NCBI GenBank assembly: GCA_017160915.1
Contig: JACAWG010000054.1
Location: 82,147 to 146,146 of the forward strand
Direction of reading: 5' to 3'
Length of the DNA stretch: 64,000 bases
DNA from: Aggregatibacter actinomycetemcomitans
GTDB lineage: Bacteria > Pseudomonadota > Gammaproteobacteria > Enterobacterales > Pasteurellaceae
Positions 37,509-47,282 of this stretch are shown piece after piece. The translations under genes and the position numbers were made by a program. The first letter of the stretch is position 1; each line of letters starts with the position of its first letter. A model generated the notes under the pieces. That model worked only from the letters and a program-made list of their open reading frames with translations. It searched no databases and was not told the DNA's origin.

Positions 37509-38228
37509 TTACTTCGCCATCCATTTATCGTAAATTTTTTGATATTCACCGTTGGCTTTAATCGCCGCCAGCCCTTTATTCAGGCTTTCCTGCAAAGATT
37601 TATTCGATTTATTCACCGCGATCCCGGTGCCGTTGCCGAAGTATTTCGGATTCACGACTTTGTCGCCGACAAACTGAATGTCCGGTTCTTTTTTCATCAT
37701 ATCCGCCAGCAACGCCGTGTCGCTCAGCACAATATCAACCCGCCCGTTTTTCAAGTCTAAAATGGCATCCTGTAAGTTGACATAGGCTTTTACGTCATAT
37801 TGTTTGGTTTCCGCCAAGGTATATTGCTGAAAGGTTGACCCGTTTTGCACGCCGATGTTTTTCGCCGAGGCTAAATCCGCTTTGCCTTTTAACGCCACAT
37901 AACTTGCCGAACTGTCGTAATAGGAATCGGTAAACAACACCTGTTTAGCACGCGCCTCCGTAATATCAATTGCCGACATTGCCGCATCAAAATGCTTGGC
38001 TTTCAAACTGGGGATAAGCGCATCAAACGGCTGGGTCTTAAATTGACAAGTGGCTTGAATTTCCTTGCAAATGGCCTGGGCAATATCAATATCAAAGCCG
38101 ACCAATTCCCCTTTTTCATTGGTTAATTCAAAAGGCGGGTAACTTGGTTCCGTACCGAACGTCAAATTTTGTGCATTCGCTGTGATGGTTGCGCCCATTA
38201 ACAGGCTGCCGAGTAGTAAAGTTTTCAT
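37509..38228 (-). CDS. artJ: Arginine-binding periplasmic protein, second copy
   Basis: 239 residues from the ATG at 38228, which begins a signal peptide ([22 protein letters not shown]); 156 further open bases upstream are leader DNA. Type 3 solute-binding protein: [31 protein letters not shown], and C-terminal [21 protein letters not shown]. Close paralogue of artI in the next operon. It has its own promoter region with an ARG box and a terminator upstream, the same layout as E. coli artPIQM-artJ, so I use the name artJ; ligand preference (arginine over other basic residues) is inferred. Confidence 0.9.
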   Translation of the reverse strand: MKTLLLGSLLMGATITANAQNLTFGTEPSYPPFELTNEKGELVGFDIDIAQAICKEIQATCQFKTQPFDALIPSLKAKHFDAAMSAIDITEARAKQVLFTDSYYDSSASYVALKGKADLASAKNIGVQNGSTFQQYTLAETKQYDVKAYVNLQDAILDLKNGRVDIVLSDTALLADMMKKEPDIQFVGDKVVNPKYFGNGTGIAVNKSNKSLQESLNKGLAAIKANGEYQKIYDKWMAK

Positions 38229-38321
38229 CGTAATGCGTCCTCTCTGTGTGAAAATAATGGGTTGGGTAAGCGGAAGTATTTTGTTCACAATTCGCTCAAC
38301 ATGAAAAGATATTACTTTTAA

Positions 38322-38337
38322 TTGCATAAATATGCAA
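38322..38337. promoter_or_regulatory. ARG box (ArgR site) upstream of artJ
   Basis: TTGCATAAATATGCAA is a perfect palindrome matching the ArgR consensus TGnATwwwwATnCA. It lies 94 bases upstream of the artJ start. Confidence 0.7.
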
Positions 38338-38351
38338 TATAAAAACATAAA

Positions 38352-38376
38352 AAATCCCAACATGATGTTGGGATTT
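38352..38376 (-). terminator. Terminator of artPIQM
   Basis: AAATCCCAAC (38352-38361), loop ATGAT, GTTGGGATTT (38367-38376), then TTTTTATGTTTTT on the minus strand. It lies 30 bases after the artM stop. Confidence 0.9.
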
Positions 38377-38405
38377 AAAAACACTGAAAAAAATCACCGC
38401 ACTTT

Positions 38406-39089
38406 TTAGACGCTTTTCATATCCAAGCGCTCAAAGGCAAGCACCTTGTTTTCCAGTCTGCGCAACAAGAGTGTTGCGATACCGGTGATAATCAGATAAA
38501 TGCCGCCGGCAATACCATAAATCGTGAGTGCATCGTATTCCGTGCCATAAAGCTGGCGGGCGTAACCCATAATATCCATGATAGTAATGGTGGACGCCAA
38601 CGCTGTGCCTTTAAACACCAAAATAATTTCATTGGAATAAGAAGGCAACGCGCGTTTTAATGCATACGGAATCAGGATTTTCAAGGTTTGTAAACGGCTT
38701 AATCCGAGTGCCGCACAACTTTCCCATTGCCCTTTCGGAATGGCTTTTACCGCGCCGTGGAATAATTGGGTGGAATATGCCGCACTGTTTAACGCCAATG
38801 CCAACGCCGCGCAAAACCACGCATTAGAGAGCACCGACCACAACGGGCTGTTAACGATCCACTGAAATTGCCCCGGTCCCGCATAAATCAAAAAGAATTG
38901 CACCAATAACGGCGTGCCGGTAAATAAAGTAAGGTATAAATTGACCGCACTTTTAACCGCTTTATTACCCATAGAAAGCAAAACGGTCAGCAACAGCGCC
39001 AAGCAAAACGCAATCGCCAATGAAACGACGGTTAATAACAAACTGGTGGGAATGCCCTGTGCAATAACGCTTAAATATTCCTGAAACAT
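38406..39089 (-). CDS. artM: Arginine ABC transporter permease
   Basis: 227 residues, five membrane segments. Amino-acid ABC permease with the EAA loop SCAALGLSRLQTLKILIPYALKRALPSYSNE, where the conserved alanine and glycine meet the ATPase. It forms a heterodimer with ArtQ, two bases downstream of that gene. Substrate inferred from the operon. Confidence 0.92.
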   Translation of the reverse strand: MFQEYLSVIAQGIPTSLLLTVVSLAIAFCLALLLTVLLSMGNKAVKSAVNLYLTLFTGTPLLVQFFLIYAGPGQFQWIVNSPLWSVLSNAWFCAALALALNSAAYSTQLFHGAVKAIPKGQWESCAALGLSRLQTLKILIPYALKRALPSYSNEIILVFKGTALASTITIMDIMGYARQLYGTEYDALTIYGIAGGIYLIITGIATLLLRRLENKVLAFERLDMKSV

Positions 39090-39091
39090 GA

Positions 39092-39754
39092 TTACACTCC
39101 CCTTTCAAAGCGGGTAAAACGCAGTTCTAGTTTACGAATACCCACTTGGCTTACCAAGGTCACCAATAGATAAATCAGCGCAGCAATGCCATACCAAGTA
39201 AAAGGTTGATGGGTATTGGTGTTAATCAATTGTGCCTGACGCATTAAGTCATCCACCCCGATTAAAGAAATCAGCGCCGTGTCTTTCAGCAACACCAACC
39301 ATTGATTACTCAAGCCCGGCAACGCGTGGCGCCATACTTGCGGCATCACGATATGAACGAAAGTGTAACCCTTGCTCAAGCCCAGTGCCGCGCCGGATTC
39401 CCATTGCCCTTTGGCGATCGCTTGAATGGCGCCACGCAAGGTTTGTGAGGCATACGCCGCGAAAATGAGAGAAAGGGCAAACACGCCACAACCGAATGCA
39501 CCGAATTCGATGTAATCACCGGTGATCATCTCCACCACTTCACTGGAACCGAAATACACCAATAACACCACCAGAATTTCCGGTAAGCCGCGCAATAAGG
39601 CGACAAACACCGCCATCGGTTTGCCCACAAAGCGGTTTGCTTCCAGCACGGCGAACAGCATGCCCAAAATCAGCCCAAGCACTAACGAACAAACCGCAAG
39701 CCCCAAGGTCATCAGGGCTGCGGTAAACATTAAAGAAAAATAATCGGAAAACAT
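39092..39754 (-). CDS. artQ: Arginine ABC transporter permease
   Basis: 220 residues, five membrane segments. The EAA loop reads [32 protein letters not shown]. Together with ArtM it forms the transmembrane channel. The order artP-artI-artQ-artM equals that of E. coli. It starts four bases after artI. Confidence 0.92.
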   Translation of the reverse strand: MFSDYFSLMFTAALMTLGLAVCSLVLGLILGMLFAVLEANRFVGKPMAVFVALLRGLPEILVVLLVYFGSSEVVEMITGDYIEFGAFGCGVFALSLIFAAYASQTLRGAIQAIAKGQWESGAALGLSKGYTFVHIVMPQVWRHALPGLSNQWLVLLKDTALISLIGVDDLMRQAQLINTNTHQPFTWYGIAALIYLLVTLVSQVGIRKLELRFTRFERGV

Positions 39755-39758
39755 AGGA

Positions 39759-40478
39759 TTATTTGGTCATCCATTTATCATAGATTTTTTGATATTCGCC
39801 GTTGGCTTTAATCGCCGCCAAGCCTTTATTGAGGCTTTCTGCCAGTTCCTTGTTGGCTTTGTTCATGGCGATGCCCAAACCGTTACCGAAATATTTTTTA
39901 TTGGTTACTTTATCACCGACAAATTGAATTTCCGGTTCTTTGGAAATCATGTCCGCAAGCACGGCGGTATCACCGAAGATAATATCAATACGTCCGTTTT
40001 TTAAGTCCAAAATCGCATCTTGCAGGCTGGCGTAAGATTTCGGCGCATATTGTTTGGTTTCGGCAACGGTATATTGTTGGAAGGTCGTGCCGTTTTGCAC
40101 GCCGACATTTTTCGCACTGTCCAATGTGGCTTTGCCTTTTAGCGCCACATAGCTTGCGGTGCTGTCATAATAAGGATCGGAGAATAGCACTTGTTTGGCG
40201 CGCGCTTCGGTAATATCCATGGCGGAAATTGCCGCATCAAAACGTTTTGATCTTAAATTGGTAATTAACGAATCAAATGCCTCACCTTTAAAATGACAGG
40301 TGGCTTGAATTTCTTTACAAATGGCGTTCGCAATATCTACGTCAAAACCGATAATCTCGCCTTTCTCGTTGGTGGATTCAAACGGCGGGTAGCTTGGCTC
40401 CATGGCGAAAGTTAAATCCTGGGCGTTAGCGGCGAGCGCAGAACCAAACAAAATAGCGCTTAACAGTAATTTTTTCAT
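39759..40478 (-). CDS. artI: Arginine-binding periplasmic protein
   Basis: 239 residues with signal peptide [22 protein letters not shown]. Binding-protein blocks [31 protein letters not shown] and [29 protein letters not shown]. Nearly the same length and C-terminus ([13 protein letters not shown]) as artJ, evidence of gene duplication. AGGAGAAT upstream of the ATG. Confidence 0.93.
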   Translation of the reverse strand: MKKLLLSAILFGSALAANAQDLTFAMEPSYPPFESTNEKGEIIGFDVDIANAICKEIQATCHFKGEAFDSLITNLRSKRFDAAISAMDITEARAKQVLFSDPYYDSTASYVALKGKATLDSAKNVGVQNGTTFQQYTVAETKQYAPKSYASLQDAILDLKNGRIDIIFGDTAVLADMISKEPEIQFVGDKVTNKKYFGNGLGIAMNKANKELAESLNKGLAAIKANGEYQKIYDKWMTK

Positions 40479-40497
40479 GATATTCTCCTACTCAATA

Positions 40498-41232
40498 TTA
40501 AATGTTGTGTGATAGATATTGTTTAAATTGTTCCGTATGCGGCTGTTCAAAGCAGCTTTTATCACCGATTTCAATGATATGTCCCTGTTCCATATACACC
40601 ACTTTGGTCGCCACTTTTTTTGCCACATTCACTTCATGGGTAACGATGACCTGCGTGATTCCCGTTTGTTGCAATTCCTCAATAATGGAAACGATCTGTG
40701 CGGTAATTTCCGGATCCAGCGCCGCCGTCGGCTCATCGAACAACAACACTTGCGGTTTCATCATTAACGCGCGGGCAATCGCGACACGCTGTTGCTGACC
40801 GCCGGACAAATGCAACGGGAAACGTTCGGCAAATTCATCCAAACGCAAACGTTGTAATAATTCCAAGGCTTGCTGCTTGGCTTCCGTTTCGCTGACAGCC
40901 AGAATTTTCATCGGTGCTTCAATTAAATTTTGCATCACCGTCATGTGCGGCCACAAATTGTATTGCTGAAACACCATGCCCACATCACGACGCAATTGGC
41001 GAAGCTGCTTCGGGTCGTTACCGGAAGATAAATCAAACTGGTTATTGGCAATGCTCAATTTGCCGGATTGCGGCACTTCCAACAGGTTCAGGGTACGAAT
41101 TAAGGTACTTTTTCCCGCCCCGCTCGGCCCTAGCAACACCAGCACATCGCCATCATCGGCGGTTAAGTTAATATCAAACAAGGCTTGGTTCGCGCCATAA
41201 AAAAAATTCAAATTCTCAACACTAATTGTCAT
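40498..41232 (-). CDS. artP: Arginine ABC transporter ATP-binding protein
   Basis: 244 residues. Walker [11 protein letters not shown]-loop [13 protein letters not shown], signature [34 protein letters not shown] and switch VTHEV are typical of polar amino-acid ATPases. First gene of the artPIQM operon, with an ARG box 59-72 bases upstream. Confidence 0.95.
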   Translation of the reverse strand: MTISVENLNFFYGANQALFDINLTADDGDVLVLLGPSGAGKSTLIRTLNLLEVPQSGKLSIANNQFDLSSGNDPKQLRQLRRDVGMVFQQYNLWPHMTVMQNLIEAPMKILAVSETEAKQQALELLQRLRLDEFAERFPLHLSGGQQQRVAIARALMMKPQVLLFDEPTAALDPEITAQIVSIIEELQQTGITQVIVTHEVNVAKKVATKVVYMEQGHIIEIGDKSCFEQPHTEQFKQYLSHNI

Positions 41233-41290
41233 TGTTTGTTACTTCTCTACATTTAGTCATCGTTAAAATTGAAAACATATTAGTATTTAA

Positions 41291-41304
41291 TGAATAATTA
41301 TGCA
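41291..41304. promoter_or_regulatory. ARG box upstream of artP
   Basis: TGAATAATTATGCA matches the ArgR consensus TGnATwwwwATnCA. Found at the second art promoter too, so both transcription units look ArgR-controlled. Confidence 0.65.
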
Positions 41305-41319
41305 AATAAAACTTATAAA

Positions 41320-41343
41320 AAATCCCAAATAAAATTGGGATTT
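41320..41343 (-). terminator. Terminator of the YD-like secreted protein gene
   Basis: AAATCCCAA (41320-41328), loop ATAAAA, TTGGGATTT (41335-41343), then TTTTTATAAG on the minus strand. 31 bases after the stop. Confidence 0.85.
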
Positions 41344-41374
41344 AAAACATATAAAAAAATGACCGCGCGTTAAG

Positions 41375-42259
41375 TTAATAATACTCATATTTATAGGTCG
41401 TTTTGGTTACCCATTCACCTTTCTCATTATACATGACACTTTCAATCACATTGCCCTGTTCATCGAATCGGAGTTTAGTCATGTAGATCTCATTAGACAC
41501 ATGACCATTCTTATCAATAAACTGACGCTTGATTTCATGATGATTTTTATCATAGGTGATTTCGACCCTAACATCATTAAATGACGCATTTTTAACAAAA
41601 GAACCATCATTAAAATAACGATATGTCTCACAATCTTCAATTTTTTCTTTCTCACTTATGTCACAAACTTTGCTTAACCGCCCGCCATCATCATAAAAAT
41701 AAGTCAAAACCTGATTGGCACTATTGGTTTTAGGATAATACATTTGATCTTTCAACAAATTGCCTTTTGCATCATAAATCATTTGATGATGCCCATCTTC
41801 CCAATCCGGTGACATCGGTTTTTTAGAGGCATAAACAAACTCTTTCTGTATTCCCGTTCCATCCTCATTTTCCTGATATTGATAAAGTGAGCCAAAATAA
41901 GATGTTGCCGTATCATCTTTATTCTCGGGAGAAATCATCACCTCTTCGCTATTACGCTCCATCAAACGATTTTTATCATCATATTGATACGTATGAAACC
42001 GCGTACTTTGGTTATAACTCTCTTCAGTATCCCGCTCTTCCTCTTTGACTAAAAAGCCCTGCGAATTATAAAAAGACTTTTTATAATTCGTGAGCGGGTC
42101 GCCTTCTTCTATGGCTTCGGGATTATCTTCCGAATAAGACTCCACCGATTTTACCTTGCCGTGTAAATGATGTTGCTCCCAATCTGTCCGTACCGGGAAC
42201 GATGCTAATGCCGAATCCATAAAAGAACATAACAAGACAACTAACAATAATCTACGCAT
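41375..42259 (-). CDS. Secreted protein with YD-repeat-like units, function unknown
   Basis: 294 residues. The signal peptide MRRLLLVVLLCSFMDSALA is clear. The mature part is a string of beta-hairpin-like units of about 20-25 residues with a shared pattern: aromatic-Y-D-x-x-G/N-x-L/V. Examples are YQYDDKNRLMER, MIYDAKGNLLKDQ, YFYDDGGRLSKV, ITYDKNHHEIKRQ and LRFDEQGNVIES. This resembles the YD repeats of RHS proteins and some MORN-like cell-surface proteins, but there is no RHS core or toxin domain. It probably works in the periplasm or on the surface. I do not recognise a named family. Flanked by its own terminators. Confidence 0.75.
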   Translation of the reverse strand: MRRLLLVVLLCSFMDSALASFPVRTDWEQHHLHGKVKSVESYSEDNPEAIEEGDPLTNYKKSFYNSQGFLVKEEERDTEESYNQSTRFHTYQYDDKNRLMERNSEEVMISPENKDDTATSYFGSLYQYQENEDGTGIQKEFVYASKKPMSPDWEDGHHQMIYDAKGNLLKDQMYYPKTNSANQVLTYFYDDGGRLSKVCDISEKEKIEDCETYRYFNDGSFVKNASFNDVRVEITYDKNHHEIKRQFIDKNGHVSNEIYMTKLRFDEQGNVIESVMYNEKGEWVTKTTYKYEYY

Positions 42260-42276
42260 AATATCCCTTTAAGAAA

Positions 42277-42319
42277 AAAGTGCGGTCAAAAAAATCTCTG
42301 TTTTTTGACCGCACTTTTA
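42277..42319. terminator. Inverted uptake-signal terminator after gmhA
   Basis: AAAAGTGCGGTCAAAAAA (42277-42294) and TTTTTTGACCGCACTTTT (42302-42319), 7-base loop, just downstream of the gmhA stop on the minus strand. Confidence 0.8.
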
Positions 42320-42331
42320 TATGTGAATACC

Positions 42332-42952
<621 letters not shown>

Positions 42953-42960
42953 TTATAACC

Positions 42961-43017
42961 AAAGTGCGGTATGTTTTTTAAGTATTTTAAAAACACGCTG
43001 AAAAACCACCGCACTTT
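42961..43017. terminator. Inverted uptake signals after the GFA-family gene
   Basis: AAAGTGCGGT (42961-42970) and ACCGCACTTT (43008-43017) as inverted arms with a 37-base loop; five bases beyond the stop of the GFA-family gene. A weak terminator or a paired uptake site. Confidence 0.55.
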
Positions 43018-43021
43018 TCAT

Positions 43022-43417
43022 TTAAAAACCATATTTAGCCATCACTTCGGCTTCCGTTAATTTCGGTACATCATTTTTCAATTCATAAAATGCGGGCTTT
43101 CTGTCAATAAAGATTTCATCTTCCAGTTTAAAATCCGTTTGAGCAGAAAATAACCCGGCAGAAATTTCATAGCTTTGAGTTCCAAGCAAATGATAATAGA
43201 GATGCGAACCGCAGTGCTTGCAAAACGCACGTTCCGCCCACTCGGAAGACTGATAACAGGTAATATTTTCAACACCCGTAATCGCTATTTCCTCACTATG
43301 GAAAGCAAACAATGGACCGCCATTCCAGCGCTGACACATATTACAATGACAGGCGTGAACTTCTTGATTGGCAGGCACGCTAATTGAAACGGCACCGCAT
43401 AAGCATTGACCTTTCAT
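43022..43417 (-). CDS. GFA family zinc protein (CENP-V/GFA domain)
   Basis: 131 residues. Cysteines are placed as in the glutathione-dependent formaldehyde-activating fold: C5 and C7 (CLCG), C23/C25/C28 (CHCNMC), and FCKHCGSHLYYH. These bind two zinc ions. Most bacterial members do not work on formaldehyde, and the substrate is unknown. Isolated gene with AGGAGGAAT before the ATG. Confidence 0.87.
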   Translation of the reverse strand: MKGQCLCGAVSISVPANQEVHACHCNMCQRWNGGPLFAFHSEEIAITGVENITCYQSSEWAERAFCKHCGSHLYYHLLGTQSYEISAGLFSAQTDFKLEDEIFIDRKPAFYELKNDVPKLTEAEVMAKYGF

Positions 43418-43473
43418 AATATTCCTCCTCGTTTTTTACTTTTAAACCTAATCTTTAACCGACATCATTCTCT

Positions 43474-46400
43474 TTAGCGCGAAGTTAATTCCCGCACCAA
43501 ATCCGCCACAAATTCTAACCGCACTTTATTGTCCGTTAAGTCTTTGCTAAAGCGGAATTTGTGCGGACCGTCAAAGCGATAGACGGCGGGACTGCGTTGA
43601 ATAAGCTGCAAAAAGATCATCGGATCTAAATCGGCGTTCGGGGCAAACTCAATGAAACCGCCCTGTGCGTTGGCGTCCAACCGAATAACGTTGAGCGGTT
43701 TTAAATCCAGACGCAATTGGGCGATTTGCAATAAGTTGCGGGTGGCTTGCGGGAGTGCGCCGAAGCGGTCGATAAGCTCCACTTTTAATTCGTCCAACGC
43801 GTCCGTATTTTCCGCGCCGGCAATGCGTTTGTAGAAAGACAGGCGCATATTCACATCGCCCAAATAATCCTCCGGCAACAGGGACGGCACGCGTAAATCG
43901 ATTTCCGTTTGTTGCTGGGTCAGCTCGTCCAACGACGGTTCACGCCCTTCTTTTAAGGCTTTCACGGCACGTTCCAGCAATTCCATATAAAGGGAAAAAC
44001 CGATGCTTTCAATTTGCCCGCTTTGCTCGTTGCCCAGTAATTCGCCGGCACCGCGGATTTCCAAATCATGAGTTGCCAAGATGAAGCCCGCCCCGAGATT
44101 ATCCAAACTTTCCAAGGCTTCCAGGCGTTTTTGCGCGTCTTTAGTCATCAGTTTCGGCGGCGGGGTGAGCAAATAGGCATAGGCTTGATGGTGGGAACGC
44201 CCTACCCGTCCGCGAAGTTGGTGTAACTGCGCCAAGCCGAAATTATCGGCGCGTTCAATAATAATAGTATTGGCGGTCGGCACGTCAATCCCGGTTTCAA
44301 TAATAGTAGAACACACCAGCACGTTATAACGTTGATGATAAAAATCCGACATCACGCGCTCCAGCTCCCGCTCGCGCATTTGCCCATGCCCTACGGTAAC
44401 GCGTGCTTCCGGCACAAGTGCGGTCAGTTTTTCCGCCGTATTTTCAATGCTCGCCACATCGTTATGCAAATAATACACCTGCCCGCCACGCAAAATTTCA
44501 CGTAAAATCGCCTCGCGAATCACCAGCTCGTCCGTTTGGCGCACGAATGTTTTAATGGTTAAACGGCGTGCCGGCGGCGTAGAAATAATGGAAAGATCGC
44601 GAATGCCGTTCATCGCCATATTTAAGGTGCGCGGAATCGGTGTCGCGGTGAGGGTGAGAATATCAATATTGGCGCGCAGTTGTTTCATTTTTTCTTTCTG
44701 ACGCACGCCGAAACGGTGTTCTTCATCAATAATTAACAAGCCAAGATCGTGAAATTGCACATCGCCCTGAATGATTTTATGGGTGCCGATCAGAATATCC
44801 ACTTTGCCGTCGGCTAAATCCTGAATCACCTGTTTTTGTTCTTTGGCGGTTTTAAAACGGGACAGCATTTCCACGTTCACCGGCAAGTTAGCAAAACGAT
44901 CTTTGAAATTATCAAAATGTTGTTGCGCCAACAATGTTGTCGGCACCAATACGGCAACCTGTTTGTGGTTCATCACCGCCAAAAACGCGGCGCGCATTGC
45001 CACTTCCGTTTTGCCGAATCCCACATCGCCGCACACCAAACGATCCATGGCTTTCGGTTGGGTCATGTCGGAAATCACCGCATTAATCGCCATCAGCTGA
45101 TCGTGGGTTTCCTCAAAAGGAAACGTCGCGGTGAATTGTTGAAATTCTTCACGATCATATTGAAAAGCAAACCCTTTTTGCGCTTCCCGTTGGGCATACA
45201 CATCCAGCAATTCCGCCGCCACATCGCGGATTTTCTCCGCGGCTTTGCTACGTGCTTTGCCCCAGGCTTCAGAACCTAATTTGTGCAACGGCGCCGTTTC
45301 ATCGGAACCGCCCACATAGCGGCTGATCAAATGCAAGGACGCCACCGGCACATACAATTTGGAATCGTTGGCATAATTAAGCAATAAATATTCCGCTTTC
45401 ACGCCGCCGTTTTCCAGCGTCACCAAGCCGCCGTAGCGCCCTACGCCATGCTCCAAATGCACCACGGGCTGACCGATTTGCAGCTCCGCCAGGTTACGAA
45501 TCAAGGTGTCGGGATTCACCGTGCGGGATTTATCCCGTTGCCGTTGCTGTACGCGTTCGCCCAGCAATTCCGCTTCACAAATAATGGCGAGCGGCGTACC
45601 TTGTTCAATGATAAAGCCATGCTCCAACGGGCTGACCATTAACGCAAATTTCTGATCTTCCGCCTGGGCTAAAGTAGGAATTTGTTTGGGTTTGAGTTTT
45701 AACGGCACAAGCAGGCTCAGCAAGGTTTCGCGGCGCCCTTCCGTTTCCACGATAAATAAAATATTGCCTTTAAATTGCTCAATAAATTGGCGCAGTTGAT
45801 GCAAAGGTTCCTTTTGCTGGGATTGAATGGTCAACGGCGGCAGCGGCGCAATCGCTAAATTTTTCTGCCGTGCAGACGACCGCACTTTTTCCGCTTTCAG
45901 CGTGATAGCCGGATACTGCTTCAAATGACGATTTACTTCGTCAATGCGCAGCCAAAGTTTATCGGGCGATAACAACGGACGCATAGGATCCACGCGACGA
46001 CTTTCAAACCGTTGTTGCGCATCGGTGTAAAAACGTTCGCCCTGGATTTGATTTTGCTCGCCGGTAATAAACAGCGTATTTGCCGGGAAATAATCGAATA
46101 AGGTTGCCATTTGTTCAAAAAACAACGGTTGCCAATATTCAATGCCCGCCGCCAGCGTGCCTTTGCTGACCTGTTGATAAATATGTTCCGAATCCCGTCG
46201 AATTTCCCCGAATTCCGCCCGAAATTGGCTGCGGAAAAATTCAATACCCGTGCTATCCGTCGGAAATTCATGTGCCGGCAATAAATTGATTTGGTCGATT
46301 TCCTGCAACGTGCGCTGGGTGTCCACATCAAAAGTACGAATGGAATCAATTTCATCATCAAAAAAATCTAAGCGAAAAGGCACCGCACTTCCCATCGGGA

Positions 46401-46929
46401 ACAAATCCAACAACGCACCGCGTACCGCATATTCGCCATGTTCCAGCACCTGTTCCACAGCGCGATAACCCGCTTTTTCCAATTGCAGGCGAAGAGATTC
46501 GATCACAAAACGATCGCCTTTGTTAATCAACAATACGTTATGCTGCAAATAAGACGGCGGACAAACCCGTTGCATTAAGGTGGCGATAGGCAAAATGAAA
46601 ATGCCTTGTTTACGCTGTTGCAAATGAAACAACGCACTCAGGCGCGCGGAAATAATATCCTGATGAGGCGAAAAACTATCATAAGGCAGGGTTTCCCAAT
46701 CGGGGAAAAAAGTTACATTTTGCGATAAGGCAGTGGGCGCCAGTTGCTTTAATTCTTTCTCCAAACGCACCGCACTTCGGGTGTCATTGGTCACGACGAC
46801 GGTTAAACCGTTAAATTGCGCGGCAATTTCGCTAATGGCGAGGCTATCCGCACCGGGCAGCACATTGGATAAAATTTTATGATCATTCGCTTGGGTAGGA
46901 ATATCGAGATGAAAAAATTGAGTTTGCAT
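43474..46929 (-). CDS. mfd: Transcription-repair coupling factor Mfd
   Basis: 1151 residues from the ATG at 46929; the frame is open 63 bases further, but MQTQFFHLDIP matches the expected family start and length. Domains in order: UvrB-like N-terminal module (about 1-340), RNA-polymerase-interacting CarD-like domain (VVHLEHGVGRYGGL), helicase motor with GDVGFGKTEVAMRAAF (Walker A) and IDEEHRFGVRQKE (DEEH box), TRG motif region LHQLRGRVGRS, and the C-terminal regulatory domain. It removes stalled RNA polymerase and recruits UvrA. The ribosome site is weak. Confidence 0.97.
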   Translation of the reverse strand: MQTQFFHLDIPTQANDHKILSNVLPGADSLAISEIAAQFNGLTVVVTNDTRSAVRLEKELKQLAPTALSQNVTFFPDWETLPYDSFSPHQDIISARLSALFHLQQRKQGIFILPIATLMQRVCPPSYLQHNVLLINKGDRFVIESLRLQLEKAGYRAVEQVLEHGEYAVRGALLDLFPMGSAVPFRLDFFDDEIDSIRTFDVDTQRTLQEIDQINLLPAHEFPTDSTGIEFFRSQFRAEFGEIRRDSEHIYQQVSKGTLAAGIEYWQPLFFEQMATLFDYFPANTLFITGEQNQIQGERFYTDAQQRFESRRVDPMRPLLSPDKLWLRIDEVNRHLKQYPAITLKAEKVRSSARQKNLAIAPLPPLTIQSQQKEPLHQLRQFIEQFKGNILFIVETEGRRETLLSLLVPLKLKPKQIPTLAQAEDQKFALMVSPLEHGFIIEQGTPLAIICEAELLGERVQQRQRDKSRTVNPDTLIRNLAELQIGQPVVHLEHGVGRYGGLVTLENGGVKAEYLLLNYANDSKLYVPVASLHLISRYVGGSDETAPLHKLGSEAWGKARSKAAEKIRDVAAELLDVYAQREAQKGFAFQYDREEFQQFTATFPFEETHDQLMAINAVISDMTQPKAMDRLVCGDVGFGKTEVAMRAAFLAVMNHKQVAVLVPTTLLAQQHFDNFKDRFANLPVNVEMLSRFKTAKEQKQVIQDLADGKVDILIGTHKIIQGDVQFHDLGLLIIDEEHRFGVRQKEKMKQLRANIDILTLTATPIPRTLNMAMNGIRDLSIISTPPARRLTIKTFVRQTDELVIREAILREILRGGQVYYLHNDVASIENTAEKLTALVPEARVTVGHGQMRERELERVMSDFYHQRYNVLVCSTIIETGIDVPTANTIIIERADNFGLAQLHQLRGRVGRSHHQAYAYLLTPPPKLMTKDAQKRLEALESLDNLGAGFILATHDLEIRGAGELLGNEQSGQIESIGFSLYMELLERAVKALKEGREPSLDELTQQQTEIDLRVPSLLPEDYLGDVNMRLSFYKRIAGAENTDALDELKVELIDRFGALPQATRNLLQIAQLRLDLKPLNVIRLDANAQGGFIEFAPNADLDPMIFLQLIQRSPAVYRFDGPHKFRFSKDLTDNKVRLEFVADLVRELTSR

Positions 46930-47027
46930 AAAACGACAAAAGTGTAAGAAAAAAATTGCCGTTAGTTTAGCGCAAACAGGGGGGATTTCCAATAAAGATC
47001 TGTATAAAAAGCCAGTAATTTTACCTA

Positions 47028-47043
47028 GGGCAAGGCGTTGCCC
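47028..47043 (-). terminator. Possible weak terminator after the 57-residue ORF
   Basis: GGGCAA (47028-47033) pairs with TTGCCC (47038-47043) around GGCG; on the minus strand the following bases are TAGGTAAAATTAC. Short stem without a proper T tract. Confidence 0.35.
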
Positions 47044-47056
47044 CAGGTGTCTCCGC

Positions 47057-47230
47057 TTAGTGCGTTTCTTTCTTCTCCGCCGTTTTTTCTTTCGGTTCAG
47101 GATCTTCGTCGAACTTCACCACCGGCACGCAGCCCCGGCAAGTGCCTTGATCCACACCGGCTTCTTTGCAGAAATCGGAATACGCCTCCCAAGCGCGTTT
47201 TAACCAACCTTTTTTGGCTTCTTCAGTCAT
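47057..47230 (-). CDS. Small DUF5363-like protein, 57 residues
   Basis: MTEEAKKGWLKRAWEAYSDF continues with CKEAGVDQGTCRGCVPVVKFDED and a charged Glu/Lys tail. The ATG at 47230 has TAAGGAG seven bases upstream, the best ribosome site of the neighbourhood. Three cysteines (C21, C31, C34), two in a CXXC-like TCRGC. It resembles the short DUF5363 proteins of Pasteurellaceae as I remember them; function unknown. It follows tmcA in the reverse order (tmcA ends at 47283), so it may share its transcript. Confidence 0.75.
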   Translation of the reverse strand: MTEEAKKGWLKRAWEAYSDFCKEAGVDQGTCRGCVPVVKFDEDPEPKEKTAEKKETH

Positions 47231-47282
47231 ATTTGTCTCCTTAGTCGATATTGTTTTATTTTAGGTTGTTAATGGATTGTTA

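Noticed and set aside
47038-47244. Plus-strand 68-codon frame
   Set aside because: Antisense shadow of the 57-residue minus-strand gene, which has the ribosome site.
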